From contig CAKTDA010000004.1 in the NCBI GenBank assembly GCA_934541105.1, positions 186,001 to 250,000 on the forward strand: a stretch of DNA of 64,000 nt. The letters run 5' to 3'. A program made the position numbers and the translations under genes. This document shows positions 7,641-15,017 of this stretch, one piece after another. Each line of letters begins with the position of its first letter. The stretch's first letter is position 1. This DNA comes from an uncultured Luteitalea sp. (GTDB lineage Bacteria > Acidobacteriota > Vicinamibacteria > Vicinamibacterales > Vicinamibacteraceae). The notes beneath the pieces are model-generated. The model was not told where the DNA came from. It ran no database searches and saw nothing but the letters and a program-made list of their open reading frames with translations.

Positions 7641-8600
7641 ATGAAAGACACGATCGTCGAATACGGCGTCGAGATCCCCGCCGACCTCATGATCGCGCCG
7701 CCCGATCCTGACACGCTCGACCTGGAACCGGGCCATCCGGGGCTTGGCGACGCCGCGTACGTCGGGCGCCGCCGCGAGTTGTTCGCGTTGTGCCGGAGGC
7801 ACCGCCTCGAGCGGCTCGGGCCCCCGCTCGTGGCCTACACGGAGGACGAGCAGCGCATCTGGCGGGATGTCAGTCCGAAGCTCGCCGAACTGCACCGCCA
7901 GCACGCGAGTCGGATCTACCTCGATGCCAAGCGGACGCTCGGCATCGGTGCTGGCGAGATCCCCCAACTCCGGCACCTCAGCGCGAGGCTCGAGGAGGCG
8001 ACGGGCATGCACCTGGTGCCGGCGGAAGGCCCGATTGCCTACCGGACGTTCTACGGATACATCGCCGACCGCGGATTCCCGGTGACGCAGTTCATCCGGC
8101 ACGGGTCGCACCCGGAGTTCACGCCGGAGCCCGACATGATCCACGACTGCCTGGGGCACGTGCCGCCGCTGATGGATCGCGACTACGCGGAACTGCTCAC
8201 CCGCATCGGCCAGGCCGTGATGGCGGCGACGACGGGTGAGCAGGTGCTCGCGTTGAAGCGTGTGAGCTGGTACAGCATCGAGTTCGGCCTGATCCAGGAG
8301 GAGGGCGACACCAGGGTCTATGGCGCCGGCATCCTGTCGTCCACGAGCGAGATCCCGTTCTCGCTGTCGGACGACGTCGAGCGGCGGCGCTGGCGGACCG
8401 AGGAGGTCATTGCCGCCGACTACGATCCGTCGCGGATGCAGTCGCTGCTCTTCGTGGTGCCCTCGTTCGCGTTCCTGCGCTTCGAGGTCGAGCAACTGGT
8501 GCAGCGCCTCGGCCTCGCCGTGCCGCCTACAGGCCGAACATCCCGTACACAATCCACGCCTTCATCGACTCCCGATACGGTGCCACGAGCGTCTTGTTGA
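7641..8600 (+). CDS. phhA: Phenylalanine 4-hydroxylase (biopterin-dependent aromatic amino acid hydroxylase)
   Basis: Converts L-phenylalanine to L-tyrosine with O2 and a tetrahydropterin. 319 aa, slightly long for bacterial forms (about 260-300). Iron ligands are His168 and His173 in TPEPDMIHDCLGHVP and Glu214 in SWYSIEFGLIQE; the 46-residue spacing from the first His to Glu equals that of characterised bacterial enzymes. The last 25 or so residues (Ser/Thr/Pro-rich) are read antisense to the end of the next gene and are probably not part of the fold. ATG 7641 was chosen over the in-frame ATG 7578 because the latter overlaps the likely -10 element. It supports phenylalanine catabolism or tyrosine supply. 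Confidence 0.9.
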   Translation: MKDTIVEYGVEIPADLMIAPPDPDTLDLEPGHPGLGDAAYVGRRRELFALCRRHRLERLGPPLVAYTEDEQRIWRDVSPKLAELHRQHASRIYLDAKRTLGIGAGEIPQLRHLSARLEEATGMHLVPAEGPIAYRTFYGYIADRGFPVTQFIRHGSHPEFTPEPDMIHDCLGHVPPLMDRDYAELLTRIGQAVMAATTGEQVLALKRVSWYSIEFGLIQEEGDTRVYGAGILSSTSEIPFSLSDDVERRRWRTEEVIAADYDPSRMQSLLFVVPSFAFLRFEVEQLVQRLGLAVPPTGRTSRTQSTPSSTPDTVPRASC

Positions 8601-9240
8601 TCTCGGGGACGCCGGTACCGACCGTGTCCGCGGGGCGCGCCGGCGGATTGTCGGCGGCATCGGCGGCCGCAGTCGCCGCATCGGCCGTGCGCGATGCCAG
8701 GTCGCGGAGCGCCTCGATGTCGCCGCCCTGCACCTGCCCGGCCAGCTCGCGCAGGTCGATGCCGGTCATGGCGACGCCGGCGGCCTCGTAGAACCGGGCC
8801 TTCACCCAGCCGTACTCGGCCAGCGAGAACTGCTGCGCGTTGAGCGCGTCCACCTGGGCGCGCTTGGCCTCGGCGATGAACCCGAACAGGTCCCGATAGG
8901 CGCCGACGAGTTCGCCGATGTTCCGGGTCTCGGCGCCCGCGTCGCCCATGGCCTTGTACTTGGCCTGCAGTTCGCCCGCCCGCGCACCGATCCGGCGATG
9001 GACCTCCTGCTGCACCGCGACGTACCGCGTGACCTGCGCCTCGTTCAGCGTGCCTTCCGGCGGTGCCGTGAAGGCGGCGGTGTTGGCGACCTGCGCATCG
9101 AGGTCGGCAACCTCGCCGAGCTGACTCATCGAGGCGACGAACGTGCGTGCCGGCTTGTAGACGAAGTAGTACCCGCCGACGGCGCCGGCAATGGCCAGGA
9201 GCACGACGACGAGGCCGCACCCCAACGCAATCTTCTTCAC
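8527..9240 (-). CDS. Membrane-anchored alpha-helical protein of unknown function
   Basis: 237 aa. A GTG start is supported by AAGGAG at 9249-9254 (minus strand), eight bases upstream. The N-terminus MKKIALGCGLVVVLLAIAGAVGG is a signal anchor without a convincing lipobox, and the rest is helical and alanine-rich, predicted periplasmic. It ends MKAWIVYGMFGL. I do not recognise the family; the general look (anchor plus long helical hairpin) recalls LemA-type proteins, but no LemA motif is visible. Its 3' end overlaps the hydroxylase gene by 74 bp, tail to tail. Confidence 0.7.
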   Translation of the reverse strand: MKKIALGCGLVVVLLAIAGAVGGYYFVYKPARTFVASMSQLGEVADLDAQVANTAAFTAPPEGTLNEAQVTRYVAVQQEVHRRIGARAGELQAKYKAMGDAGAETRNIGELVGAYRDLFGFIAEAKRAQVDALNAQQFSLAEYGWVKARFYEAAGVAMTGIDLRELAGQVQGGDIEALRDLASRTADAATAAADAADNPPARPADTVGTGVPEINKTLVAPYRESMKAWIVYGMFGL

Positions 9241-9270
9241 GCAGCGAACTCCTTGTAGTCTTGGAGGCGA

Positions 9271-9951
9271 GTGTCTCGCCCGTTCTGCTCAACGTTGCCC
9301 GCGCGCCCGCTGAACACCGCGGGGCGGCGCATCACCCGCCGGGGAAGCCTGGCGATGCTTGCCGGCCTTCCGTTCGCCCTCACGGGCGTCGTCCACGGTA
9401 TCGCACCCCGGCCGTTGTTCGACGGCCGCACCCTCGGCAAGTGGAAGCCGGTCAACTTCGGCGGCGAGGGCGAGGTGTCGGTCGTGGACGGCGCCATCCG
9501 CCTCGAACGCGGCAACGACCTCACCGGGGTCGTGTGGACGGGCGACCTGCCGGGCCCGTCGTTCCGCCTCGCGATGGAGGCGCGGCGCCTCGACGGCACC
9601 GACTTCTTCTGCACCGTGACCGTGCCGGCCGGCGGGTCCTACTGTTCGTTCGTCGTCGGCGGGTGGGGCGGGAGCGTCGTCGGATTCTCGAGCCTCGACG
9701 GACTCGACGCCTCGGAGAACGAGACGAGCCGCGGCATGCGCCTCGAGGACGACCGGTGGTACCGCGTGGCGGTGGACGTCACGCCCTCGCACATCAGGGG
9801 CCTCGTGGACGACGAGGTGGTCGCGGAGGCGGCGCTCGCGGGCCGCGACGTGGACGTGCGCATCGAGATGCTGCCCTGCCGCCCGATCGGCATCGCGAGC
9901 TGGCGCACGACGAGCGACATCCGCAACATCACGCTCGACGACCGGCGCTGA
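9271..9951 (+). CDS. DUF1080 / 3-keto-disaccharide hydrolase-domain exported protein
   Basis: 226 aa. The N-terminal region has twin arginines followed by a hydrophobic stretch (RRGSLAMLAGLPFALTGVV), a possible Tat signal; the mature part begins with LFDGRTLGKWK, the hallmark start of the DUF1080 concanavalin-like jelly roll. This family includes 3-keto-glucoside hydrolases and carbohydrate-binding modules of glycan degradation. Start uncertain: GTG 9271 has GGAGG only three bases away (9263-9267), and ATG 9355 would give a shorter signal peptide. Its stop directly abuts the convergent moaA stop (TGATCA). Confidence 0.8.
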   Translation: MSRPFCSTLPARPLNTAGRRITRRGSLAMLAGLPFALTGVVHGIAPRPLFDGRTLGKWKPVNFGGEGEVSVVDGAIRLERGNDLTGVVWTGDLPGPSFRLAMEARRLDGTDFFCTVTVPAGGSYCSFVVGGWGGSVVGFSSLDGLDASENETSRGMRLEDDRWYRVAVDVTPSHIRGLVDDEVVAEAALAGRDVDVRIEMLPCRPIGIASWRTTSDIRNITLDDRR

Positions 9952-10968
9952 TCACCCCCCGCGCGTGTGCATCTCGAGTTGCGGCGCGCGCCGGAGGTCT
10001 TCGACCCGGATGAAGGCGCCGCGGTTGCCGGTGGCGAGGCGGGCCTCCGCGCCCCGATCGGCGCGCGCGCGCCACGTGCCGGCGACAAGGGCCGACAGCG
10101 CGTCGTCGCTTGCCCCGTCGCGCAGGGGCGCGCGGATGTCGAGGCCCTCGGTCGCGTAGAGGCACGAGTAGAGGTGGCCGTCCGCCGTGAGGCGGATGCG
10201 ATCGCATGTCGCGCAGAACGGCGTCGTCGTCGAGGCGATGATGCCGAAGACCTGCCCTGACGGAAGGCGGAAGCGTTGGGCCGGCGCCGGGCCGTCGGGG
10301 GGCAGCGCCTCGACGGCACCGAACGCCGCGGTGACGCTCGCCAGGATGTCGGCCCGCGACACCACACGCGTCGGCTCCCACTGCGTCGCTCCCGGCACGT
10401 CCATGTACTCGATGAACCGGATTTCGGCGCGACGCTCGGCTGCAAACCCGAGCAGGTCGGCGATCTCGTCGTCGTTGGTGCCACGCATCAGCACGGTGTC
10501 AAGCTTGATCGCGCCGAACGTGGCCACAGCCGCGTCGATGCCCGCGAGGACATCGGCCAGCTGATCCCGCCGTGTGAGGGCCGCGAACCGATCGCGGCGC
10601 AGCGTGTCGAGGCTCACGGTGAGACGGTGCAGGCCGGCCGCGCGAAGCGGCGCGGCCTGGGGAGCCAGGAGCACCCCGTTGGTGGTCATCGCGAGGTCGT
10701 CGATCGCATCGATGGCGCGCAGGTGCGCGATGAGCCCCGCGAGATCTGCGCGCAGCAGCGGCTCACCGCCCGTCAGCCGCACATGACGCACACCGAGCGT
10801 CGTGAACAGGCGGGTGATGCGCGCCAGTTCCTCGAAGGTCAGCAGGGTGGCCCGGGGCAGCCAGACGTAGTCAGGCTCCGGCATGCAGTACGCGCAGCGG
10901 AGGTTGCAGCGGTCGGTCACGGAGATGCGCAGGTGGCCGAGCGGCCGCTGCCATCGGTCGAGGATCAC
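9952..10968 (-). CDS. moaA: GTP 3',8-cyclase MoaA (molybdenum cofactor biosynthesis)
   Basis: Radical-SAM enzyme that rearranges GTP to 3',8-cyclo-GTP in the first step of molybdopterin synthesis. 338 aa, normal size. The SAM cluster cysteines are 21, 25 and 28 (CNLRCAYC); the second GTP-binding cluster uses Cys252, Cys255 and Cys269 (FCATCDRIRLTADGHLYSC). The chain ends in Gly-Gly, which in MoaA is functionally required. GTG 10968 gives MILDRWQRPLGHLRISVTDRCN, and a GATAAT element ends only six bases before it, so the mRNA is probably leaderless. No other moa gene is nearby. Divergent from pabBC. Confidence 0.95.
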   Translation of the reverse strand: MILDRWQRPLGHLRISVTDRCNLRCAYCMPEPDYVWLPRATLLTFEELARITRLFTTLGVRHVRLTGGEPLLRADLAGLIAHLRAIDAIDDLAMTTNGVLLAPQAAPLRAAGLHRLTVSLDTLRRDRFAALTRRDQLADVLAGIDAAVATFGAIKLDTVLMRGTNDDEIADLLGFAAERRAEIRFIEYMDVPGATQWEPTRVVSRADILASVTAAFGAVEALPPDGPAPAQRFRLPSGQVFGIIASTTTPFCATCDRIRLTADGHLYSCLYATEGLDIRAPLRDGASDDALSALVAGTWRARADRGAEARLATGNRGAFIRVEDLRRAPQLEMHTRGG

Positions 10969-11025
10969 GCCCCGATTATCCCAGAAGCCCGAGGCGCCGG
11001 CGCGTCTTGCGCTATCGTGCGGGCG
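10969..11025. promoter_or_regulatory. Divergent moaA / pabBC promoter region, leaderless type
   Basis: Only 57 bp separate the two start codons. Minus strand: GATAAT at 10980-10975, preceded by TGG (extended -10), six bases before the moaA GTG. Plus strand: TATCGT at 11013-11018, seven bases before the pabBC ATG. With transcription starting about seven bases after each -10, both messages would begin at or next to their start codon. Confidence 0.55.
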
Positions 11026-12783
11026 ATGACCTCGGCAGGACGCGCGCGGTTCGGGATCGGGTCGGAGCGGGACGCGTGGGCCGCATCCCTGGAATCCCCG
11101 TCGGAGATTCGAGAGGCACACGACGTCGGGGACGTGCTGCCGGTCGTCGAGTGGGCCGAGGCCGAGGCGCTGGCAGGGCGATGGGCCGTGCTGCTGCTGT
11201 CGTACGAAGCGGCGCCGGCGTTCGACGATGCGCTGCGGACGCGCGAGGCTGCCTCCGTGCTGCCGCTTGCATGGGCGGCAGCCTACGATCAGGCGGCCGA
11301 CGTCTGCTGGCTGGCCCCGGAGGCCATGCAGGATCCGCCGGTCGTGGACTGGCGGCCCGCCATCGACGAGGCCCGCTTCACGCGCGACATCGCGTCGGTC
11401 ATCGACCACATCCGCGCGGGCGATACCTACCAGGTCAACTACACGTTCCCGCTGACGGGTCGTCTCGCGGCGGACCCGTGGGACTGGTTCGACGCGTGCG
11501 CCCGCGAGGCCGCCGTGCCCTATGCCGCGTGCATCGACACGGGCGATGCGGTCGTCGTCAGCCTGTCGCCGGAGCTGTTCCTCGAGCGCACGGGGGCACA
11601 CGTCCGCATGCGCCCGATGAAGGGAACGGCGAGGCGCGGCCGCTGGCCCGACGAGGACGCCCGCCTCGCGAGCGAACTCACGGTGAGCGAGAAGGCGCGT
11701 GCCGAGAACCTGATGATCGTGGACCTGCTGCGCAACGACATCGGTCGGGTGGCCGCCACGGGCAGCGTGACGGCAAGGGACCTGTGCCGCCTCGAGCGCT
11801 ATCCGACGGTCTGGCAGCTGACGTCGGCCGTCGAGGCCGTGCTGCCGGCGTCCACGTCGCTCGGCGACCTGCTGCGCGCGACATTCCCGTGCGGATCGGT
11901 GACCGGTGCTCCCAAGGTCAGCACGATGCAGATCATCGCGGGGCTCGAAGACGCCGCGCGCGGCCTGTACACCGGAGCGATCGCGCTCATCCGACCCGGC
12001 GGCGACGTCGTGTCGAGCGTCGCGATTCGCACCGCCGTCGTCGATCGGCGGTCGGGTGTCGCGACGTTCGGTGTCGGGGCGGGCATCACGGCGGATTCGC
12101 GGGCCGCCGAGGAATGGGCCGAGTGCCTCGCGAAGGCCCGCGTCGTGCGCCAGCCGGCGGTGCCAGACGACGCGCGGCTGTTCGAGACGATGCGCCTCGC
12201 GGATGGCGTGATCGTCCGGCGCGACCGGCATGTCGCACGCATGCTGGCGTCGGCGGCGCTCTTTGGTTGGGACGCGGACGGCGCGCGCGTCGAGGCCGCG
12301 CTCGACGCGCTCACACGTCGGCATCCCGCCGGTGTGTGGCGGGCGCGTGTGTGGCTCGACCGCCGCGGCGGTGTCGAGACGGCGGCCGATCCGTTCGAGG
12401 CGGACCCGCGGCCCTGGCGGGTGGCGCTGGCTACTGCGCCGGTGGACACGCGCAGCCCCCTGCTGTTCAACAAGACGACGCGGCGCGATGTGTACGACGC
12501 CGCGCGTGCCGGGGCGCCCGCGGGGCTCGACGACTTGCTGCTCTGGAACACCAGGCGCGAGCTCACGGAGGCCACGCGGGCCAGCGTCGTCGTCGAGATC
12601 GACGGCGAACGGGTCACGCCCCCTGTCGCGTGCGGACTGCTGCCAGGCACGATGCGTGAGGAACTGCTTGCGAGTGGGGCGGTGCGCGAGCGGATCGTCC
12701 GGATGGACGACCTGCCGCGAGCTTCCGGCCTGTGGCTCGTGAACAGCCTGCGCGGATGGATCGACGTCACGCTGGAGGCGTAG
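11026..12783 (+). CDS. pabBC: PabB-PabC fusion: aminodeoxychorismate synthase component I / 4-amino-4-deoxychorismate lyase
   Basis: 585-aa bifunctional enzyme of p-aminobenzoate (folate) synthesis. Residues about 1-375 are a chorismate-binding domain: PMKGT with Lys199, the residue separating PabB from anthranilate synthase (PIAGT); DLLRNDIGRV; GSVTGAPK (290-297). Residues about 385-585 are a fold-IV PLP lyase: LFETMRLADG, then LLFNKTTRRDVYD with Lys483 as likely Schiff-base lysine, and a WNTRRELTEATRASV segment. It would aminate chorismate with ammonia from PabA (not in the window) and release pyruvate. No tryptophan genes are nearby, which fits the folate assignment. Confidence 0.93.
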   Translation: MTSAGRARFGIGSERDAWAASLESPSEIREAHDVGDVLPVVEWAEAEALAGRWAVLLLSYEAAPAFDDALRTREAASVLPLAWAAAYDQAADVCWLAPEAMQDPPVVDWRPAIDEARFTRDIASVIDHIRAGDTYQVNYTFPLTGRLAADPWDWFDACAREAAVPYAACIDTGDAVVVSLSPELFLERTGAHVRMRPMKGTARRGRWPDEDARLASELTVSEKARAENLMIVDLLRNDIGRVAATGSVTARDLCRLERYPTVWQLTSAVEAVLPASTSLGDLLRATFPCGSVTGAPKVSTMQIIAGLEDAARGLYTGAIALIRPGGDVVSSVAIRTAVVDRRSGVATFGVGAGITADSRAAEEWAECLAKARVVRQPAVPDDARLFETMRLADGVIVRRDRHVARMLASAALFGWDADGARVEAALDALTRRHPAGVWRARVWLDRRGGVETAADPFEADPRPWRVALATAPVDTRSPLLFNKTTRRDVYDAARAGAPAGLDDLLLWNTRRELTEATRASVVVEIDGERVTPPVACGLLPGTMREELLASGAVRERIVRMDDLPRASGLWLVNSLRGWIDVTLEA

Positions 12784-12796
12784 GCGCCGGGGGCGC
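12784..12796 (+). terminator. GC hairpin just after pabBC
   Basis: GCGCC (12784-12788) and GGCGC (12792-12796) around a GGG loop, immediately after the stop codon and followed by only two T. Weak terminator candidate separating pabBC from the blaI promoter. Confidence 0.35.
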
Positions 12797-12831
12797 TTCC
12801 GGCCGGCCGCGGTCCCCCCGACAGAAAAGGC

Positions 12832-12860
12832 TTGACGAACTACTAACTACTTAGTAGATC
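12832..12860 (+). promoter_or_regulatory. blaI promoter with BlaI/MecI-type operator
   Basis: TTGACG (12832-12837) is a -35 element; 17 bases on, TAGATC (12855-12860) is the probable -10. Between and over it lies the dyad CTACTAA-CTAC-TTAGTAG (12840-12857), a perfect 7-bp inverted repeat whose TACTA/TAGTA half-sites resemble those of BlaI/MecI/CopY repressors. The expected transcription start is about 12867, one base before the ATG, so bound repressor would block RNA polymerase directly: autorepression of the blaI-M56 operon. Confidence 0.75.
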
Positions 12861-12867
12861 GTAGTGC

Positions 12868-13251
12868 ATGGCTCCGGCTCCACCGCTGACCCCGCAGGAA
12901 CTCGCCATCATGAAGGTCGTCTGGCGCCTCGGCACCGCGACGGTACGCGAGGTGCACGACGTGCTCCGCCGCGAGCGGCGTGACGACCTCGCCTACACGA
13001 CTGTGCTGACGATGATGCGCATCCTCGAGCAGAAGGGGATTCTCGCCAAGTCGGCCGATGCCGACTCGCGGGCGCATCGCTACAGGCCCGTGCGTACGGA
13101 GCGGCAGACGATGCGCCTCATGGTCCGGGAGTTCGTGGACCGCGTGTTCGACGGTGCGGCCGACTCGCTCGTGGCGCACCTGGTGTCCGATCGCAAGCTC
13201 TCGGCGCGCGATCGCGAGGAAATCCGCAGGCTGCTCGACAAGGAGGACTGA
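12868..13251 (+). CDS. BlaI/MecI/CopY family winged-helix repressor
   Basis: 127-aa Penicillinase_R protein. N-terminal winged helix LTPQELAIMKVVWRLGTATVREVHDVLRR, recognition region YTTVLTMMRILEQKGIL (42-58), basic wing with HRYRP (70-74), and a C-terminal dimerisation helix ending RDREEIRRLLDKED. It should hold the operon off until a signal triggers the partner M56 membrane peptidase to cleave it. The start codon is almost at the predicted transcription start (see promoter). Its stop overlaps the M56 start (TGATG). No beta-lactamase gene is visible, so the controlled response may be something other than antibiotic resistance. Confidence 0.92.
   Translation: MAPAPPLTPQELAIMKVVWRLGTATVREVHDVLRRERRDDLAYTTVLTMMRILEQKGILAKSADADSRAHRYRPVRTERQTMRLMVREFVDRVFDGAADSLVAHLVSDRKLSARDREEIRRLLDKED
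13240..13246 (+). promoter_or_regulatory. Strong ribosome binding site of the M56 gene
   Basis: AAGGAGG inside the last codons of blaI, four bases before ATG 13251. It fixes the start of the M56 gene and suggests coupled or re-initiated translation. Confidence 0.75.
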
Positions 13252-14957
13252 TGTCCCCGTACGCCTTCGTCGCGACCTGGCTCGTGCAGAGCACCGGACT
13301 CGGGCTCTGCGTCCTGCTGCTGCCGCGGTTGTTCCGCGTCACCAGTCCGCATCAGCTGACCTGGTGGTGGGGCTCCAACGTGGGCGCCGTCCTGCTCGCG
13401 CCGCTGATGCCGCTGATGCTGCCCGCGAGGGGTGGCGCGGCGGTGCCCATGGCGACATTCGTCGAGAGCGCCACCATCGCGGTCGCGCCGGGCCTTCAGG
13501 CCGCGTCGGCGCCGTCGGCATTCGCCGTCCTCGTGCTCGTCTGGACTCTCGGCGCGGCGATCCGGCTCGCATGGCTTGCTGCCGGGCATCGCCGCTTGCT
13601 GCGTCGGGTGTCGGGTGCGACGCGCGTCGATGACGATCCGGCACTCGTTCGTGCTCGCAGCCTCGTCCCGCCCCGCGGACGTGGCTTCCCGCTCGCGTCG
13701 GTACCCGTGGACGTCCTCGCCACTGCATCGGCCTCTCCGTGTGCGTTCGGGTGGCGGCGGGTCCGCATCCTGGTTCCGCATGCGTTGCGCGCGCAGCCCG
13801 AGCCGCAGCGCGTGGCCGTCTACCTCCACGAACTGCTGCACGTGGCACGAGGGGACGTGCACCACGCGTGGGCCGACGAGGTCGTGCGCCTCGTGTGCTG
13901 GTGGCAGCCAGCGGCGTGGTGGCTGCTCGCGCGGCTGAAGCTCGCGCGCGAGCACGAGGTGGATCGCGAGGTCGTCACGCGCACCGGTCGCGCACGCGCG
14001 TACGTGGAAGCACTCGTGTGGTGCAGCACGCTGCGACCCGTGCTGTCGTTCGGGCCCCATGCCGGCGGCCCGCGTCACGCGCTCGTGCGGCGCGTGGCCG
14101 TCATCTGCAAGGGAGGCGAAGAGATGTCACGGACCCGTCGATGGACAACGAATGCGGCGATGATCGCCATTGGTGGAGCCGTAGCGGGCACGCTCGGCCT
14201 CGTCGCGCCGCTGCGCGCGACAGTCGGTCAGGACGGTTCGAGGATCGTATCGGACCAGGGTCCGCTCGAACGAATCGCGGTGCTCCCGACGCTCGACGCA
14301 CCGGCGCCGCGGCGCGTGGTGAATGTCGAGCCGGTCGTCCATGGTGACTCGACGTTCGTCTTCCGTTTCCGCGTGCACGTCGTCGTGGACGAGAGCGGGC
14401 GCGTGGCCGAAGCACGTATACCGGCGGCCGTGCCCCCCGACGTGCCGACGCATGGCGACGCGGCGCGCGTCGGGCTCGCGCTCGACCTGCGCAATGCGTG
14501 GACCAGTTCGCGCGCGGCCGTCCTCGATGCCGTGCGCCAGTGGCAATTCGAGGCGCCAGCCGCGGCGCCGATGCTCCTGCTGACCGACGTCGTCGTGGGC
14601 CCGGCTGGTGCCGGGGGGGCGCTGGGAGGTCCGGAGAGCTCGGCCACCGGGCAGGCAGGCGCTGTGCGTGAGCCGCTCCGCATCGGCGGCACCATCGGCC
14701 CGCCGAAGAAGATCGTCGACGTGCCACCTGCCTACCCGCAGGTCGCAAAGGACGCCGGCGTGTCAGGGGTCGTCATCGTCGAGGCGACGATCGACACCGA
14801 GGGCCGCGTGCAGGATGTCCGGCTGCTCCGCAGCATCCCCCTGCTCGACCAGGCGGCCATCGACGCGGTGAAGCAGTGGCGCTACACGCCGACGTGGCTC
14901 AACGGCGAGCCCGTGCCGGTGACGATGACGATGACGATCAACTTCACGCTGCAGTGA
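13251..14957 (+). CDS. BlaR1-like M56 peptidase fused to TonB C-terminal domain
   Basis: 568 aa. Residues 1-300 form the M56 membrane peptidase: helices near 10-28, 40-58, 90-110 and about 300-320, zinc motif HELLH (193-197) and a third ligand in AREHEVDRE (about 234-236). Instead of the penicillin-binding sensor of BlaR1, the periplasmic part has a QWQFEAPAA region (about 427) that looks like a partial TonB-type repeat, then a clear TonB C-terminal domain (PPKKIVDVPPAYPQ... AIDAVKQWRYTPT) over the last 90 residues. Together with BlaI this is a signal-transducing pair: an envelope signal should activate the protease and destroy the repressor. M56-TonB fusions are common in Acidobacteriota; the signal is unknown. 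Confidence 0.9.
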   Translation: MSPYAFVATWLVQSTGLGLCVLLLPRLFRVTSPHQLTWWWGSNVGAVLLAPLMPLMLPARGGAAVPMATFVESATIAVAPGLQAASAPSAFAVLVLVWTLGAAIRLAWLAAGHRRLLRRVSGATRVDDDPALVRARSLVPPRGRGFPLASVPVDVLATASASPCAFGWRRVRILVPHALRAQPEPQRVAVYLHELLHVARGDVHHAWADEVVRLVCWWQPAAWWLLARLKLAREHEVDREVVTRTGRARAYVEALVWCSTLRPVLSFGPHAGGPRHALVRRVAVICKGGEEMSRTRRWTTNAAMIAIGGAVAGTLGLVAPLRATVGQDGSRIVSDQGPLERIAVLPTLDAPAPRRVVNVEPVVHGDSTFVFRFRVHVVVDESGRVAEARIPAAVPPDVPTHGDAARVGLALDLRNAWTSSRAAVLDAVRQWQFEAPAAAPMLLLTDVVVGPAGAGGALGGPESSATGQAGAVREPLRIGGTIGPPKKIVDVPPAYPQVAKDAGVSGVVIVEATIDTEGRVQDVRLLRSIPLLDQAAIDAVKQWRYTPTWLNGEPVPVTMTMTINFTLQ

Positions 14958-15017
14958 CGACCGATGATGTGGCGATGCGGTCACAGGTGTAACCGCCGGA
15001 CTCGTCCGGCGGACGCC

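Noticed and set aside
12868..14957. Beta-lactam resistance operon
   Set aside because: BlaI and an M56 peptidase are present, but there is no beta-lactamase or penicillin-binding sensor domain, so a resistance role is not supported.
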